From Elmis aenea (Eukaryota; Arthropoda; Insecta; Coleoptera; Elmidae), in contig OX393579.1 in NCBI GenBank assembly GCA_947652605.1, forward strand, positions 1,364,001-1,428,000: DNA of 64,000 nt, read 5' to 3'. Both the position numbers and the translations under genes were made by a program. Below, piece by piece: positions 12,788 through 27,555 of the stretch. Below the pieces are notes generated by a model. That model was not told the origin of the DNA, made no database searches, and worked only from the letters and a program-made list of their open reading frames with translations. How positions within the stretch are numbered: the first letter of the stretch is position 1; every line of letters begins with the position of its first letter.

Positions 12788-15700
12788 TAAAATGCAAAAC
12801 ATTTAATATCTCAAAATAACATAACACTATTAAAATAAGAGGTTCATGAAAATCTGTGTCTGCCTAATTTTTTACTAAAGATGAACACACCAATTTCGTA
12901 ATAAACTGTCCAATTAATAAAGAGAAAATTTAGTTTTTCTATAAAAGGATTCCTCACAGATAATTAAATGAGTGACTTCTAACTAACCTATCTATAGAAA
13001 TTTTAAAAATGTTTTAATATTCCAACAACAAAAACAATGTTACCTGCATTGGGATGAGAGATAAACGACGTAGTCAGTCATCTACACATAAAACGAATTA
13101 GCTTGTAATTTTCTCTTCAAGCGCTGTCGATAATTCAGTACAGAACTCGCACGTTGACCGCAAATTTGGAAAACAAAGCGACTCCGAACGATCATTTACA
13201 AACCAATGGGCAAAACTGCATCCCTCTTTGAACAAAGGTAATTGAAAATCAATAGACGACGATAAACGAGCCAAATGAAATTATCAATGCTTCTGTAACG
13301 AACTTAAAACGTTAATTGGTTGTCAAGAGATTTGACTGTCCAAAAACCTCGATAAGCGCTCACTAATGACTGGAAAACCACGTTATTTTTTAGCTTCAAG
13401 TACATTAACACGACTGAAGATAAATTCGGTCGTTATTCTGGTATTTCTTTTTGCTCGATAAAACAAAAGAGTTCCATTAAATAACAAAAAGCTGATAGTG
13501 TGTGCGCGCAATGTATAAAGGTCTCATTTCAAAAACAAGAAAAATCTGAACATCCTAATATAAGTCGTTACTTCATAAAATAATATGTTTACACTACCAA
13601 TCGTGATGAATATAGTTTGAGATGAACAACATTTATTTATATACGATCGATGTTCTTAAACAACGCAACGGCTAATCTACAAAAAGTTCAAAAACATTAA
13701 CATCGACGATAAAATCTTATGTGAAATCGAAATAAGAGCTCTTTAAAGCTTCCCACAGGATACATCCACTCAAAAATAATTGGTCCCCGGTGAGAAATAA
13801 AAATAATCACTTCGGTGCAGCACCGAAAATAAAACATACCAACAATTTTCAATTGTTAACGAGTTGTTCTTCGTCCACTAAGCCGGAAACGGTAATTATA
13901 CAGATTACATGCTCCGTAATTTGTTAGTACACACAAAATAATAACTTTGTACTGCAGATTAAGACAAACGAGCAGTGTACAAACGTAATACATATGTAAA
14001 TATCAAAATGAATAAGATTCATTCTTGCTTTTATATGTCTGAACAGAAAAAATTGCTTTTAGCTAATCAGACAATCATCTATTCATATATTTAAATCAAC
14101 CCAACACTAATATATTAATATGAATGAGTTTATATAAAATCCACTTAGCTTTTATTCAAAGGATCTCTTAAGAAATGCTAGACCTGTTTTAATTAAGATT
14201 TCGGTAGAAGCAGTAAATAAATAAAATTTGCTACTGTCTTAAAACTGGTTTAACATTTCTTTACATTACATCCAAAAAGTGTCGGTTATGGAATGGCCTT
14301 CGTAGGCCCTTAACTTTAATCACATTGAGGATCTTTGAAAGGATGTAAAAATGAAATTGGATTAACTTCCAAAGACTAAAAATTAAGAAGAACTTTGAAA
14401 TAATTTGAGTAAAGTAGGGATAACGATAAATGTTGAAAAAGCGAAAAATTAATTTATTTCATGGACCTAACATTAAGGAATTGGTAACTGCCAAAGAATT
14501 TGCAACAAAATATTCAAGTAAATCCAATATTAAGTTTCCATTTAAAAATATTATTATGCATACCACTGCATATTCACCCTCAAATTTACCGTCAACGAAA
14601 ATCAAGTATAATAACATACAATAATTAAGGTAACACTATGTGTAATTAATAACCGACACACTGCTAGCAATTAATTTCTAACTGCACCTGTTGTGTCACA
14701 CATATTGCCGTCTAAATATATTGTTACATAAGAAGGTATCAGGTTGTACAATACGGCACGCGGAAATTGGTTACACAAAGGGATGTAAATCACCGAGGCT
14801 AGATCAAAGAATTCAATCTATGTTTAGTAATTAACGCACAAAGTGGCATAATTTGCAGCCATCGGCATGACAACAGCGTGACAATCTAAATACGCCTGCT
14901 ACAAATCGATTAACAGAAAGAATGGCAAACATAACTTTTGTTTAAAAACTAGACAATCTGGCGATTTTCAAATATTATTTAAAACATTTACGCCACAATC
15001 AAAGTACAGTCGGTGCACTATTGTATATGAGTTAACTGTATTTTACTTAAACTATTAAACTAACCCGTTTTTTAATTGTTACTAGTACGCTACACACGTT
15101 GAGTTTATTGCAGTATGATTAATTACAAGTTGTAGTTTTTACTTTAAAACGGGGTATAAAGAATGAAACAATTAAAGCAAGCTTCAGTGGCCCAGAACAG
15201 TTTAACTAACAAGTTTTATTGCTAAAAGGACAGTTAAATTATTGTACGACTCTTTTAAAATTACTGTCAACTAATCAAGACAAAAATTTGCTAAAAACGG
15301 TCCAATGCAGGGTGTTTGTGCACACAAAATTGGATAAACACTCTTTTAAATAAATAATTGTGTAGAACTTACGCAGTTTATCGCGATTAACACAAGCAAA
15401 GCTGTAAAGAGGTTTAAAATACTTGAAAATGTATATTTATAGTAATATAATATCGCATAACCCTCCAAGTCTCTATAAACGCTCAAAAGGATCAAAACAC
15501 AAAAATATATAAACTGAAGCCTCACACACAATATTAAACTTTAAAATTATTTTTTAAGGGTTAAATGTGTATCAAAATAAATGAAAATAATTGTTTTGCA
15601 TTAATTTAACAATTGAATTAAAATTTCTATTGTGACAAAAAAACATATGATGTATGGAAATATAATGCTTAGATGTTTTATGAACAATAACATTTTATAC

Positions 15701-16352
15701 ATTTGATTAAACTTATTTCAACGACTCATTTATTATTTTTTTTCAAAGTATGTCTTTTGAAAATGCAATGTACAAGTTTTAACAACAAGGCATCCTCCAA
15801 AAAAGGGATTTTTAATTAACCTTACTTATAATAATCCATACAGTATGTTTAAATTTCAATTTTAAATAATAATTTATCGTGCAATGCGTTCTTTAAACTA
15901 CTGATATTATAAGACTTAATGTTAAAAACGTCGAGATACATTCAAATTCCAAAATGTCCTACCTTATAGAAAAACTTTCATCAGAAAATATGTCTCCACG
16001 TAATTTTTGGTAATTGCCCATGATATAACGTAATTAATTGTTCATAATTAATAGTATTAGGGCAATGAAAAAATGTTTAAAAACACAAATACGTTCAACA
16101 CGCTTTGAAAGCTAAGTTACTTTATAATTAACAACACAATCGCTAGCTCTTAGACGGACGCTACCGGTGGTCAGCTGATTTCGCATATTTTAAACTGAGA
16201 AAATTCGTTTTCCGTAACACGGGGACGTCTACAAACACTTCCTTTCGATAATTTAACGCTCCACGAGTAATTTACACTAGCACAATAGAATGTTTCAACG
16301 AAAATAACTTTGATTACAGGCGAATCAATTTAAGGCAAGTGACAAGTGTCAA

Positions 16353-16396
16353 GCACGCGTGCAATTTTCACAGGACTGAGAATTGCGCACGCGTGC
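16353..16396. promoter_or_regulatory. Paired GCACGCGTGC dyad
   Basis: GCACGCGTGC occurs at 16353-16362 and again at 16387-16396. It is flanked inward by GCAATT and AATTGC, so the whole is also an inverted repeat. CACGCG on both strands is the type of site bound by Hairy/E(spl) repressors (family knowledge). Function here is inference. Confidence 0.35.
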
Positions 16397-16987
16397 CGTA
16401 CTGAGCCACTACGATGCTCGTCCTGGATACACTTTTTTGACCATTACGACGCATTCCTATCGACGCGGCACATGTTGAATTATAGCAAAAAACTTCAGTT
16501 TTTACTAAGATAGCAGATAAGCGCGTAATTGACTTCAGTTTAGAAAATGTGGTAAAATAAATGTATACTTATACTGTATCTACAGATGTTTAAAATACGT
16601 TCTTATCAAAAATTAAATATTAACACTAAAGAAAAATAATAATCGACGTTTAAATGGGCTCACGTTACTAGACTTTATTATTTTTTAAGATTTAAAATAC
16701 ATCTAAATATAATAAAGACGTATTTGAAATTTCAAATTTATTACATATTGACCCTAGATCCTTAACCCTTTATATAAATTTGTAGAAAATTCCAAGCCCG
16801 TACAGTTTTAAATATGACCACAATGAACTCAAAAAAGGCAGATTTTTTTAATTACCATAAAAGCTTGGCTAAAAATTTGCTATTTCTGCATTCCCCAATC
16901 AACTGAAAACCCATTTTAACTTTTTAAATAAACAATAAGTGCAATTTTGAAATGACATGTATGTTAAACTTTAATTTATTAAAAATT

Positions 16988-17178
16988 AAATCAGGACACT
17001 GCTATCAGTGCTTTTAAATTCAATGTATCGTTTGATAATTGCTTCATTAATTTAAGTTATTTAATTATTTCAGTGTTATTTAATTAAACTTGTTTAAATT
17101 AATTAATTAATCAACTTATGCAAGCATTTATTACACAATACATTGACTTTAAAGGCATTGACAACAGTGTCCTGATTT
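16988..17178. mobile_element. Foldback element, 191 bp, long inverted arms
   Basis: The left arm starts AAATCAGGACACTG and the right arm ends CAGTGTCCTGATTT. Similarity continues inward for about 80 bp per arm with mismatches and small gaps (for example TTCAATGTAT against its mirror ATACATTGA). The centre is AT-only. No clear target duplication was seen, so the class is undetermined. CAGTGTCCTGAT recurs at about 55638. Confidence 0.7.
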
Positions 17179-19797
17179 CATCTTTTAATAAATTAATATT
17201 TTAAATTTTCATGAAGTAGAATACGTTTTTTTGCAAAACTTATTGTGATAATAAAAGTGTGGACATAAAAATATTTGTAACTGACAATAATAAGACACAA
17301 CAACTTAGCAATAATTTGCTAGCTATAATGTAAACAAAAACATGTAAATTTTACTGCATACTTTAAATTAGTTAAGTCTGGAAGAAAACTTAATAAGATG
17401 TACTTGAAAAATACCAAGCAAACCCCTACACATCGACTCTAGAGCAATTAAACAACACAATTAAACAATTAAACATTTAACTACACATACTTCATTAAGT
17501 TTCATTATTAATCACCCCTTAGAGCCTTAGACTATGCTCTTAAAGTAACTTAAAACGCTGATTGAGTAACATATTAAAACGGAAATTGCTCAAATTTTAG
17601 TTGACCGAATATTTTCATCGTCCACAATTCAACACACATTCCCATTATAAAACCATCGAGTATATTACAACGACGTAAACCAATTAACAACAGTTACCGC
17701 ATGGCAGCAAATTAACTTCAAAGTTTTGGTGGGATTCTTCCACGGATTCGTCACTAATTAGATGTCTTGTTAGCGGAATCACGTACGTAACAAGTAGTCA
17801 ACGTGTAAACATTTGATGAGACATTACGTATCAATATTCAAAACCCTGCTTGGAAAACTTTATTAATTCGAACGGTGACTAGACTACTAATTTAATAAAT
17901 AAAATCGAAAATGCAAAGACGCCAAGCAATCAAAATTTTACAAGGAAACCAATTCAAATCGAGACAATATTAAATAACTTTTAAAATTGTTCCAAGATCA
18001 TTTTAAAAAATACGGTAATGTGTCGAATGACATGTACGAGAAAGTAACATGAATAAAAGAAAATCTCAAAAAAAACATGATCGTTTACATTAAAATATGG
18101 AGTATAATATTTTACTTATCTACATACTGTGTTTATAATACTTTTTTTACAACTAGAATGCTTGATGAAGACTATATGACGATTAAAATAAACTGTAAAA
18201 CACAACAGGACTTATCATTACTTCTGATTTCGATGTTGAAAAAAGCATTACTTGTAATTATCTGTTATAATACACACTAGACACTACTGTAGTTAACTTG
18301 ACAATTTACTTGGAAAAACCGAAGGGCACGTTTCATAGCTGCTAAGTATTATTAGGGCACGTACTTATATAATGCACGATGCAGAAGAATGTAAATGGTG
18401 GTAGAAAAGTTGTCCGATAATAGTTCCGTAAGACTTTTACTAATAAAAGGTATCCAACGATAATTGAGGAACTTGTCCTAGGGCTATATGAAACCGTTTA
18501 AGAAGCAAAACGACTACACCTAATCGTTTTAACAACGTGCAGTTATCCAATAAGCCAAACAACACCGTTTAAGCACGTTTTAGATTTGAAAAAAAGTGGG
18601 TGATCTGTTATTAAGTTCTTTTAATAACACAGATTTTTTAATTGCCACCACAATGGGGATGGATAATAACTAATAAATTTTATGTAGCAGTAATTCTAGA
18701 GACTAGTTCTAAAATACAGCGTTTTGGTCCTCTAGTTACAATTGGAGAGAGATTAAAGACAATTGAAAGTATTAATTTAATAACAGTGATGTTTGCATGA
18801 CAAAATCGTCTAGTATTACGTTAAAATTGCAAATATTGATTTACAGCATTATTAAATTCAAGTTTTCAAGCCATTTATTCTATTGACTACGCTGTGACCT
18901 TCCTCAATTCAAAATTTATTGCAAAAATTACGTTAAACTTGTGCACACAACGCCATGATAAAATAAAGGGTTTTCACTACAGAAGCACATTGTAATAAGG
19001 CAATGACGATGTCACCTAGTTGAATAATGAGTTCATAATTTACCCTCTAAACGTTACAGAACATGCCAAGTCTGCCGGGAAAATTATCACAGTGCATTCA
19101 ATACAACAGCGAAAAACAAATTTAAAATGTACAGGTTTTTAATCATGAGAGCAATATTCAATATGTACTCGCAAAATAAACAATTGCGCTGCTAATATTA
19201 CTGTTTAATCATTGTGCGTGAATTTCTGTTAGCTAAATTTAACATAAACCACCATTAACAAGATTATAGAACTGTCGCGCGATCCGCCTACACAATACGT
19301 CGTTGGATTTGTTTAGTGGTCGTTCCATTATTCAATGAGAATGAATCATTTATTAAATGTGGCAAGTACAGGTAGTAATCCCAGAAAATTAACACATCAC
19401 ACAGTGACACTAGAATGCTACCTGAAGGAATTTGTCGTACGAATTCATAGCAATGTCAAGCAAGTACCAATAGTTAAACATTGATTCATTCATAGTGTAA
19501 TATTGAATACGAAAATTACTGTTATACGCTTTGCAGCATACAAGCAAGAATGTTCACAAACAAGTGTATTGATAACGTAATATAATAAGGCAGAGGGTCA
19601 ACGCAGCGCAAAACCATGAAAATTTTGAAAAAGAAAACAATAAAAATGTGATTTAATAAGTTGACTTAAATCAGTATTTTTTTGGCAGTAGCAATATTAT
19701 TTATTTATGACGAATAAATTGTTGTTAGTTATAATGGGTCCTCCTCTTTTACCCTACAGTGTAGAGGGGAATCAATTTATAAGAAAATAATGTACTG

Positions 19798-19925
19798 ATC
19801 AAGAGACGAAAGTTTAAAAAGTGGTCTGGCTTTTAGACAAGAAATCCTTCAAAAAAAAGGTTAAGTGATTAGTTATTAAACTTCATTATATTAATAATTG
19901 AATCACTGAAATGATTCAAGTACTT
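19798..19925 (+). repeat. Dispersed repeat family A copy
   Basis: The core GAGACGAAAGTTTAAAAAGT is followed by GGTCTGGCTTTTAGACAAGAAATCC, then an A-run and GAATCACTGAAATGATTCAAG. Confidence 0.55.
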
Positions 19926-20809
19926 ATCAAATAAGCTATGCGTTTTTTAATGAAATGTAAACACTTAAAATACATTTTTATTTCCAAGAACCATATCAAA
20001 AATAACGAGTGTTATAAAACTGTTAGGTCATGCCAATCGAAAATCCAATTGAATTTCAACGCTACGTATCAAAAATAAAAACAAAATTTTAAACGAAGGT
20101 GTAAATTAAATAACCATTTGTGATGCTTTCCGATTATTGCCCGGTTTCAGTGAGTTCAATGCCGACAGCAAAATGAAAACTGCGGTAGAAAACATTCAAT
20201 AAAATTTTGTTTAGGTTCCAGGAAACGAGTTATTGGTTTTCATTTAAAGTTTGTATCCTCGATTCTGTTGATAATCAAAAGTTTTTAGATTACTTAATAC
20301 CAAAATAACGGCCACTTTAAATGACGTTATTGTGTCGGTAGATCTGTCCATCAGTGCGCAAATATGTTTATTTTAAAAATGGCACAACGATGGATTTTCT
20401 TCCCCATGTACCCCCAATTTATCACAGCTATTTTAATAATTTAAAACAAAGTGTATTGTCCGAAGACTTCATTACTCCTAATGCCTATGATTCAATACAG
20501 GAATAAACTTTTATGTGAAATACATTAAATAAATACTTATACATATACTTCAAAATATACTGATCAATTTACTTATTATTTACGTGTTTTACAAATATTA
20601 ATGATAACAAATAAATACTTTTATAAACTTATAACGAAATACATTACATGAATTACTTACATTATGTAATTTACTCATCAATTTTTTTAAATTACTGTTC
20701 GCGGTATTTATAACCAATTAATTTTTAAAGTGACTTAAGTCACTCTACAGTAATGAAAAATAGCGATTCGTTAACGTCTGTACAAAATTATGTATAATGA
20801 AAAAAATAT

Positions 20810-20880
20810 AAGTGACCGAAATAACAAATATAAGTAAAATTTCTCTATAGTTAGCATAAATATTTTTATACATAAAACTG
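20810..20880 (+). repeat. Dispersed repeat family C, copy 2
   Basis: ATAAGTGACCGAAATAACAA and what follows match the copy near 12.7 kb, including the block TAAATATTTTTATACATA against TAAATACTTTTATGCACA. Confidence 0.5.
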
Positions 20881-23800
20881 TCTCGTCCCTTTAAAATAAT
20901 TTTTTATATGAAAATAGCGCTTACGAATTTCCTTTTAAAAAAGCAGATTTCATAAAACAAAGTTTTTTTAACGCATAAAGTAAAATAACCCTTCGTTATA
21001 CAAAAAATTGAATGTGTACACTCTTGCGGACACATGCACATATTTGTTGAAGTAGTTATATTCAAACCGCTAGCGACTAAATACTAAAAATTAACGTACC
21101 TCGTCTATTTTACAACAAAACTCTCGCAAAATATCCAATGGAAAATAAAACTGCACAAAAATACAGCTCTTAACATTACAAAACACTAGCGCTAACGTTT
21201 ACTTCAAGAATACACCAAAGTTGAATAAACTACAGTACTCGAAACAAACTTTTAACTAGAATACGCTTACTTCAATGGCAGATACAAAAGTTAAACCTTT
21301 AAAATGTCACGATTTTTAAAGAGTGGCGCTTCTAACTACTCCACAAAACCGAAGCGTTTTACATACAGCGAAGCTCTAATCTCGCACAAGTAACACGAAT
21401 ATTCTGACCGGTTCGGTGTTTGCGATTTAACGCCAAAAACAATGTACAGAGGATGGCCTTCAAGAGAATTAATGACACATGCATTTCATTTGTCATACTT
21501 GCGGTTTTCTCTTTTTAACATCGAATACTTCACGGATGTTCGGATTATTACATAAAAATGAGAAAATAAATACTTTGCAAGTACCGAGAATAATTTAACG
21601 TAATGAGTGGGGAAAAAGATAGAAATTAGTATTAAAAAAATTGGTAACGCTAGCAGAATATTGAGGATATGTTAACCTGTAGATACAGGATGGGGTGACA
21701 CCAAACACCCCAACAATATTTGTTAGGTAGCAATGTTTTTCCTATTCACAGTCAACTGTTTTGTTAATGTACTTTATAGTGTGAAGTATAAAGTTATTAA
21801 TTAAATACAAGAGATCTTTGTCTAGTCTTTAATTCATTAACTGCAAAAGTAGTACTTAGGTAAAATAAGATATGGTGGTGTTTAGTTTTTGCAAAAACAA
21901 ATATACTTAGTCTATTCATTCTTGGAAAAAAGTGGCTTTCAATTAAATTTATATAAATATATAAATGAATCACTTAAATAAACCAAGCGTCTCCTTACCA
22001 CTAATTGATATTTATAGTTTAGAACTAAGTATTTTTCATGTGTACAAGTTAAATTCGTGTATATAGCTGTCTGCATGTTATTAAAAAAAAATTATAATTC
22101 AAAAATTTCCAACCCAAATGAGTTAGAAAGTAGAACTGGAATAGAACTAACTTGACTTAAGTTAACTACAACTACAAGTATCGATGCTGGCAAGCCTAGC
22201 TTTGTATTTGGGGGTTAAAAGTTAATTATACCCATGTATAAGCAACATGATACTATTTCCAGCTTATAGATTGAACGGCCATTAAAAATGTTTGTTTATT
22301 ACAGGGTTGACAGCTTAAGCTCCTATAACCATTCAACTTAAATACTATTTATATGACTTACAGGTGGATTTTTGTTATTCTTGTTTAAAAATTGTTGCTT
22401 TTTGGTCATGCACTGTAAATGCGCGAAAGAATAACTTTAAAAAATAGCTTGATCATAAATTACCAACTATACTACTGGAAACAAATTGAAAGAAATAATC
22501 TTCCTCGTACTTAACACTAAAATTCATAATACACGGCCAATCACACTTCAGCTAACACCTTTAGAAACCTAAACACTAGAACATTAGAGCTGTCACGGTG
22601 CGCTATCAGATGTTAGAAAACTAATTACCATAAACCATTTATTCACAGCAGTGCCAGAATACAGTGACTTAGATTAAAAGTTAAGTTGTTTATGCTGGTG
22701 CGTTAAAATTTTATTAATCGAAGACGCCAAAAAAACTTTCCTTTAGAACCGTCCGGAAATACCATCATTTTTTAACGTTTAGTCACACTATAACGTAGAT
22801 ATTCGATCAAAATAATTTATGAGAACACTTAGTTTTTTGCAACATATAAATCATGCTATGCTTTTAAAGCCTAATAAACTTTTTTAAGTTAATACGCATT
22901 TAATTCTAGCGATGTACTGCATTTTCAAGGCGATTGCAGACCGATTTCGACGTCACGAAACACTTTATTGGTAACTGCATACAAAACTAAGTCGCTCGTA
23001 GCATTTACTTTACATTGATTTTAATTATTAATTAAAATCCAACGCTTTTAAACTAAACCTACTCTGTATTATATTTCCGTTAATATTAACAAAGAAAAAT
23101 TGTGTAAATAAAACGATTTATAACTTTGCTCCGTCAAACATTAAAAAAGAAAACACTTCACATCAAGTGGAATAACCAGTAAGCTCTGAATCATTTAATG
23201 GACGATTAGTTACTTGTATTTTATTAAACTTACATATGTTACGAGTTGAAAAGCAAGCAAACACACAAGCGAAGTGGGTCATGACTAAAACAAATGCAGG
23301 GTTTCGATTTTATGAAGGCAAAAATAATAATTCTCTGTGACACGTTCGCTTTGAATATGGATGGGTCGTCTGCTTTGCAAATATTTTAATCAGCCGAAAA
23401 AATCAACAACGAAATGAACACGTCCGAGGCAAATTTCTCGTCGTTTGTACGGATCCAGGCACAAACAACACTGTTACAAGCAAATTGTATTGCTATTAAC
23501 ATATAAATTACAAAGAAGTTTCTTTAGAAAACAGAGTAACATCCAAGCACAATGGAATAATGTTAATTCTGACCCAATTCGATATAGAAAAATTTCGTGA
23601 TGCTTCACACAGAGATTAAAGTAACCATTAGGATTATTCAGCTGTGGATTATGTGGCACAGCGTGACACATAAAGAGACTTTCTGTGAGACAATAAACCT
23701 CACACTATTAGAAATTTTTTAATCCTCCTCTAGCCGTACCTATTAACTGCAAATCCGCCCTTATTAAACTCTCGGGGAAAATCACAGTACAAAAACCAAG

Positions 23801-26800
23801 TGCAGTTAATATTCTCAGAGCATAATGCGCTTTTCAAAAAATTATCTCACAGGTTATTAACTTTAAAAGATCAAATTTTGAAGACAATGGCGATAAGACG
23901 GTGCAGATTGTTGTTTTTTTAAAAGTTATTCATTTTGAAAATTAACAAAAACTGAGTATATTTGAAGTTTTGAATAATTTAATTCGCGATAAAATTAAAA
24001 ATCTGGACTTCTTGGTAATGAAATTGACGCTTTTTATTTTAAAACTACATTTATTTTGGGCAAACTCATACTTTACTGAAATGCTAACTTTTAATGGTAC
24101 AATGTTTTTGAAAATATCTTAATCGGTTCCGGAGAAAAACGCGACCCTCCCTTGTAAGAATATATTCCTCTAATTTTCTTTAAATAATTTATATACAGAA
24201 AGAGCCTTTATCCACTACTGGACTTTTCCACTGACAAATAGTTGCACTTCAAGTTTGCAACTTGGGATTACACTTCGCTTAAGTGAATATTACTCCAAGG
24301 TACTCCATCCGGTATCCTGACCTCTAACCCCCTACACATTAAACTGACCTCAAACAATTGCTGTTTGACCTTTGCGCTCTGGATTTAATAACCCTTTCTT
24401 AACAGCCACGACTCGTACAATCGCCGTTAAAGCTCAACACGAAACGAAAGTGAAATTAATAAACTAATGAACCGAAACGAACCAGACTTCGCCAAACGCA
24501 ACAGCGAAATTTTTATCACGAAGTAGACAAACTAGAAATCACGAAATATTGCAATACCATATTTCTCGTCGACTTAAAAGTTCTCTATTCCGGGCAAGTC
24601 GTAATCTATTATCGGAAAAACTTCTACGATTCCCGAGAAAAAAAAGGGTATACGTTAGATTTAGCTAAGCTGATATTGAACTGAGGCAATTGATAGAATC
24701 AGGCAGGAATGAGTAATGTTGATGTATAACATACAAGGAAAGTTAAAAGTGAGACCATTTTTATTTTTTTATTGCCCAGTGGACCTAATCTTGTCGCTTC
24801 TGTAAATATATGACTAGAGAATTTAAAGTAATAAATTATACAAGGTGTTCCAAACATGCCGGGTAATATTATAACTCGTCCTTTACTATTGGTTGGAGTT
24901 TAGACAATACTGGATAATTTGTGATATTTAAGGCGTCTCTGGTAAATTTTGTAACCATGTAATAAGTTATTGAGCTAAAGTCTGTACAAAAATACAAATA
25001 TTAATTGGCAAATACGTCAAAAAGGCTAAATATAATTCATGCAACCTAAAAATGAATGTTATCTGCTTTAATTATTTGAGTAATTCATTTATTGATATAA
25101 ATGAGTTAAATTAAATATCGATATTCTTTTTTCCGATGAAATTACTCAAAAAAACTTTTTGTTTCACGTTCCTTATTACTCGCAAACGATAAACAAGCTT
25201 TACAGAACGATACACGTAAATGAAAAGTCTGCAAATTCGCTTTAAGGTTGATGCATAACTACATTCTTTTACTACACACTTTACTGATTCGGTAGCTTAT
25301 GCATTAACAATGTATTCTTCTATTAATCAAAACCACAAGTTTTTTGTCTACTGAGCAAACATTATTACTTAAAACATTCTTTAAGTATGAAGAAAACGTT
25401 TATTAAGCAAAACATGGAAGGTAAATGAATTACGTAATGTATTTGAGTAATGTAGGCTAATAACATAAACAAATAAATCTTGCAAAGAATCAATGAAGAA
25501 TAAATAAATGTTTAAGGACGTCTTTTGAAAAGTACCAAAAATATTTGAAAACAATGAAATAAAAAAGAACTATTTGAAAATTTTATGGTACAAAAACTAT
25601 TGCTAAATGTAATATTTTTATGCAAAATAAGTATTTGCTACCAATTTGTGTTGTTAATAAATCAATTTTCTAACAAGGTCGTTTACTTCCATATCAAGTT
25701 TCGAAATGTAATATGATTTAAGCCCCCTTTTAGCGTCAACAGCAGGTGCTGAAGTAGGTAAGCTTACATAATAGGTCCATTGGATATAGTTTCAAGGGAT
25801 GAACGCACCAACTCGACCAAAAAAACAACCCGTTTTTAACAGGTGCGCGCAACACATGACTGAAACCTGTCCACACGCATACAAAAACATGGAAATTAAC
25901 CCTCGGGTGCGTGTGTTACACCATACGTGAAATTTTAAAATGCACTTGTTACTTCCAGCGTGATTTTAAGAGTTTTGTCCTTAAATGTTAGCGAGTCTAC
26001 GCAAATTTAGGACAGTGAATAAACATATAAACATTCACTTGATCTATTGATTAAAACTGGTCTTTCCCGGTCTACATTTTGTAATGCAAATGGAATGGAA
26101 GCAAGCAGAATTATAATGCACAGCTTCCGGCATACACAAAAGGGAGGAAATGATATAATAAGCAAATCTGATTCATCACAATAAGATCAAATATAATGAC
26201 GTTTAATCACGAACAATAAAAACTTAACCGCAGCGACATTTAAAACTGAATTTTTGAGTGTTACAATAAACAATATTCCTGGCAGCCCTGATAATAACAT
26301 AAATAAATAACAAACGAACACGATAAACAAATTAAAGGGACAACATATGATAAACAGTCAATACATTTAGGTTATGTTAGATAGCAATTGTTTACTTACA
26401 TGGGACTTATCTTATCTTCAAACCCTACTTGATATCAGCTACACCGTATGAATCACGTTCCAAAAATATGGATGCACTAGAGTTTTAAGAAAACACCTAC
26501 TTTTTAAGAATGCATTGGGAAACAAACATTTATTTACCTATAACATGGCGGACTTTAACTTTAGATGTACCAGCGCCCTCTAGTGGTTGTGAAAAATAGT
26601 TTGCAGTTGGATCTTCGAGGCATATGTGCGACACCTATTGATTCTTGTTCAAAAGTTAACAACACATAGGCGTAACAACGTACTGGTAGAGGGGTTCTTG
26701 ATAAAAAGGCTGAAATACCTAGAATTAGCAAAAATAAACAATATAAACATCCAAGTTGTTGTTCGAAAGGATTGTTTTAATGATTCAATATATTTAAATT

Positions 26801-27434
26801 TAAAATAAATCTCAATTGGGCCATTGGACCCACTAATATGGTAAAACAAATACATTTTAAGCTTTGCAAATTTGAGAAATTGAAAGAAAACCAGTAGTAA
26901 AATCAATTACAAACCAAATTCAGTGTGTACAGCTGTTTAAGGGCGTCGGAAATTATAACAGACACATTGAAATGGGTTATTTGTAAGTTTAAATTAGTGG
27001 AAGTTATTTGTTGCTTAAAAAAACTCTGTACATCATGTAGTAAGGGTAAAAAATTGCCCCCATTTAGCCATGTCTGTACCTATTCTATTTTAATTTAAGG
27101 TTTACATCTGTTGTGTTTTAATTTAAGAAATACATTTATTATTTCATCTCCATACATTTTCGTACATATTGGTATCTTGTAACAACACAATAAATTTATC
27201 TCGGCATGAAACAACATGCATAAAGTCACAAATAAAATAGTACATTGATTAAAAATGTATAAAATGTTTCTAAAATAGCGAATTTATAAAACTAAACTTT
27301 AAAAATGTAATTGTACGATGTTCAAAAATAAATACAGTTTCGAAATAAATTATAAACAGCCTAATAAGTTGAAAGACTTTTACAAAGAAAAAAAGAATGA
27401 AGGAAAACAGTGAATACTTACGAATCTTGTAACA

Positions 27435-27440
27435 TTTATT
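27435..27440 (-). terminator. Candidate polyadenylation signal of the RhoGEF gene
   Basis: AATAAA on the minus strand lies 115 bp beyond the stop codon, inside AT-rich 3' sequence. Another AATAAA lies at 27135-27140. Either could be used. The sequence alone cannot tell which. Confidence 0.45.
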
Positions 27441-27555
27441 TTTTAACATTAACTAACAATTATATTTTGAGTGCAATTAAAATACATAGACTTTCTAAAA
27501 AATAAATACGTTTAATATTTGTGTAGGCCTCAACTTATAATTTTGAAATAACACA

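Larger units (their letters stand above)
8014..27434. other. AT-rich non-coding region 3' of the RhoGEF gene
   Basis: Open frames here are short, AT-biased and lack recognisable domains. The region holds the foldback element at 16988-17178, the ACGCGT dyad at 16353-16396, and copies of dispersed repeats near 11.9, 12.7, 19.8 and 20.8 kb. It also holds a transposon-end-like TACAAGGTGTTCC at about 24840. No RNA gene was recognised. Confidence 0.6.

Noticed and set aside
17440..17475. AATTAAACAA repeats
   Set aside because: Short simple-sequence runs, common in this AT-rich background.
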